The notes under the pieces were generated by a model. The model saw nothing but the letters and a program-made list of their open reading frames with translations, had not been told where the DNA came from and searched no databases. The translations under genes and the position numbers were made by a program. A stretch of DNA of 64,000 nucleotides from an uncultured Croceitalea sp. (GTDB lineage Bacteria; Bacteroidota; Bacteroidia; Flavobacteriales; Flavobacteriaceae): positions 310,001 to 374,000 of the forward strand of contig CANNDD010000002.1 of NCBI GenBank assembly GCA_947503285.1. Reading direction: 5' to 3'. Below, piece by piece: positions 63,160 through 64,000 of the stretch (position 1 is its first letter; each line of letters begins with the position of its first letter).

Positions 63160-64000
63160 ATGCCTCAGAAAGTTCGTGTTCGATTTGCTCCAAGCCCTAC
63201 TGGGCCACTTCACATTGGTGGTGTGCGCACCGCTTTGTTTAACTACTTATTTGCGAAAAAGCATCATGGTGATTTCGTATTACGTATTGAGGATACCGAC
63301 CAAAATCGCTATGTCGAAGGCGCCGAAAACTATATTGTTGAAGCACTAAATTGGTTGGGTATTCCCTTTGACGAGGGCCCATCCCAAGAGGGGGAATTTG
63401 GTCCTTATCGTCAAAGTGAACGCAAGCATCTTTATGAGAAATATGCCTTAGAACTTATTGAAAAAGAACATGCTTATTATGCTTTTGATACCCCCGAGCG
63501 ATTGGATTTTCATCGCAAGGATCATGAGGCAAAAGGCAAGACCTTTATCTACAATTGGCATAATCGCTTGAAATTGGACAATTCCCTTTCATTGTCCAAC
63601 GAAGAAACGAAAGCAAAACTCGATTCTGGCGCGCCTTATGTCGTTAGGTTCAAATCACCACAAGATGAAAAACTCTTGTTACACGACATTATTAGAGGCG
63701 CTATTGAAATCGACACCAATGTGCTCGACGACAAAGTACTCTTCAAAAGTGATGGTATGCCTACCTATCATTTGGCCAATATCGTTGATGATCATTTAAT
63801 GGAAATCACCCATGTCATTCGTGGGGAAGAGTGGTTACCCTCGCTACCCCTGCACCAACTTTTGTACAACGCATTTGAATGGGCCGCTCCTGAGTTTGCA
63901 CACCTGCCCTTGATTATGAAGCCCGTCGGAAAAGGGAAGCTGAGTAAACGTGATGGTGAAAAAGGGGGGTTCCCCGTTTTTCCATTATCGTGGAACGAAT
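63160..64000 (+). CDS. gltX: Glutamate--tRNA ligase (partial, 5' part)
   Basis: The frame opens with ATG at 63160 ([20 protein letters not shown]) and runs off the right edge, giving about 280 of roughly 500 residues. The class I HIGH motif is PLHIGG, the [11 protein letters not shown] block recognises glutamate, and the KLSKRDG loop is the KMSKS equivalent. It charges tRNA-Glu. It begins a new transcription unit after the AlkB-type gene. Confidence 0.96.
   Translation, partial: MPQKVRVRFAPSPTGPLHIGGVRTALFNYLFAKKHHGDFVLRIEDTDQNRYVEGAENYIVEALNWLGIPFDEGPSQEGEFGPYRQSERKHLYEKYALELIEKEHAYYAFDTPERLDFHRKDHEAKGKTFIYNWHNRLKLDNSLSLSNEETKAKLDSGAPYVVRFKSPQDEKLLLHDIIRGAIEIDTNVLDDKVLFKSDGMPTYHLANIVDDHLMEITHVIRGEEWLPSLPLHQLLYNAFEWAAPEFAHLPLIMKPVGKGKLSKRDGEKGGFPVFPLSWNE

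Noticed and set aside
1-64000. CRISPR arrays, tRNA, rRNA and insertion sequences
   Set aside because: No regularly spaced repeats, no tRNA-like arms and no transposase-like reading frame were found on reading both strands.

Overview
The window comes from a marine-type member of the Flavobacteriaceae (phylum Bacteroidota). The evidence is a set of families largely confined to that group (DUF5687 permease, DUF4254, DUF6427/DUF6341, DUF4837, DUF4175, DUF6909, GH3-like protein), lipoproteins with short signal peptides, a 7TM-DISM hybrid histidine kinase ending in an AraC domain, and promoters of the TTG / TAnnTTTG type instead of -35/-10 boxes. No rRNA, tRNA, CRISPR array, insertion sequence or integrase was seen. 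Coding density is high. From 15 to 62 kb almost every gene is on the minus strand, which suggests replication enters from the right.

Layout. 1-11.3 kb: the end of a TPR protein, a large membrane-anchored TPR-CHAT protein, a lipoprotein, a one-protein two-component system, an ABC exporter pair, a ferredoxin-type reductase and a patatin phospholipase. 11.5-15.0 kb: a compact arsenosugar biosynthesis operon (DUF2064 glycosyltransferase, AhpD-like protein, radical-SAM ArsS, methyltransferase ArsM) with a recognisable promoter, an interspersed repeat inside it and a bidirectional terminator. 15.0-17.5 kb: a small accessory island in which an unusual protein, apparently a cyclodeaminase-like (FTCD_C) domain fused to an ImmA/IrrE metallopeptidase, is divergent from an HTH/PIN toxin-antitoxin pair. 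17.5-26.3 kb: a fatty acid hydroxylase, a Crp/Fnr regulator, an M48 protease, a TetR regulator, glycosyltransferase 9 with DUF4254, DUF6427/DUF6341 and purD.

26.3-41.3 kb: a minus-strand exopolysaccharide locus. From the promoter-proximal end it holds a Wzz-like protein, two O-antigen polymerase/ligase-like proteins, a Wzx flippase, a sulfotransferase, a pyruvyl transferase, glycosyltransferases, a deacetylase, a GDP-mannose 3,5-epimerase-like enzyme, a cupin, the initiating phosphoglycosyltransferase and UDP-glucuronate decarboxylase. Together they predict a Wzx/Wzy polymer that may carry sulfate and pyruvate. Between Wzz and the polymerases lie degraded pieces of cysN and, less certainly, rmlB, which record past rearrangement.

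41.3-64 kb is mostly housekeeping: DUF6909, GH3-like, an M23 peptidase, TatA, a PorE-like OmpA protein, DUF4837, an MltD-like transglycosylase, pgk, holB, DoxX, a Skp-like protein, then a DUF4175-ybeY-mnmG group, an AlkB-type monooxygenase and the start of gltX. Two 16-bp parS-like centromere sites flank mnmG, one of them encoding the last residues of YbeY. This suggests the region lies near the replication origin.

The most novel candidates are the FTCD_C-ImmA fusion beside the HTH/PIN pair and the parS pair. Function calls rest on motif recognition by eye; no database search was possible.
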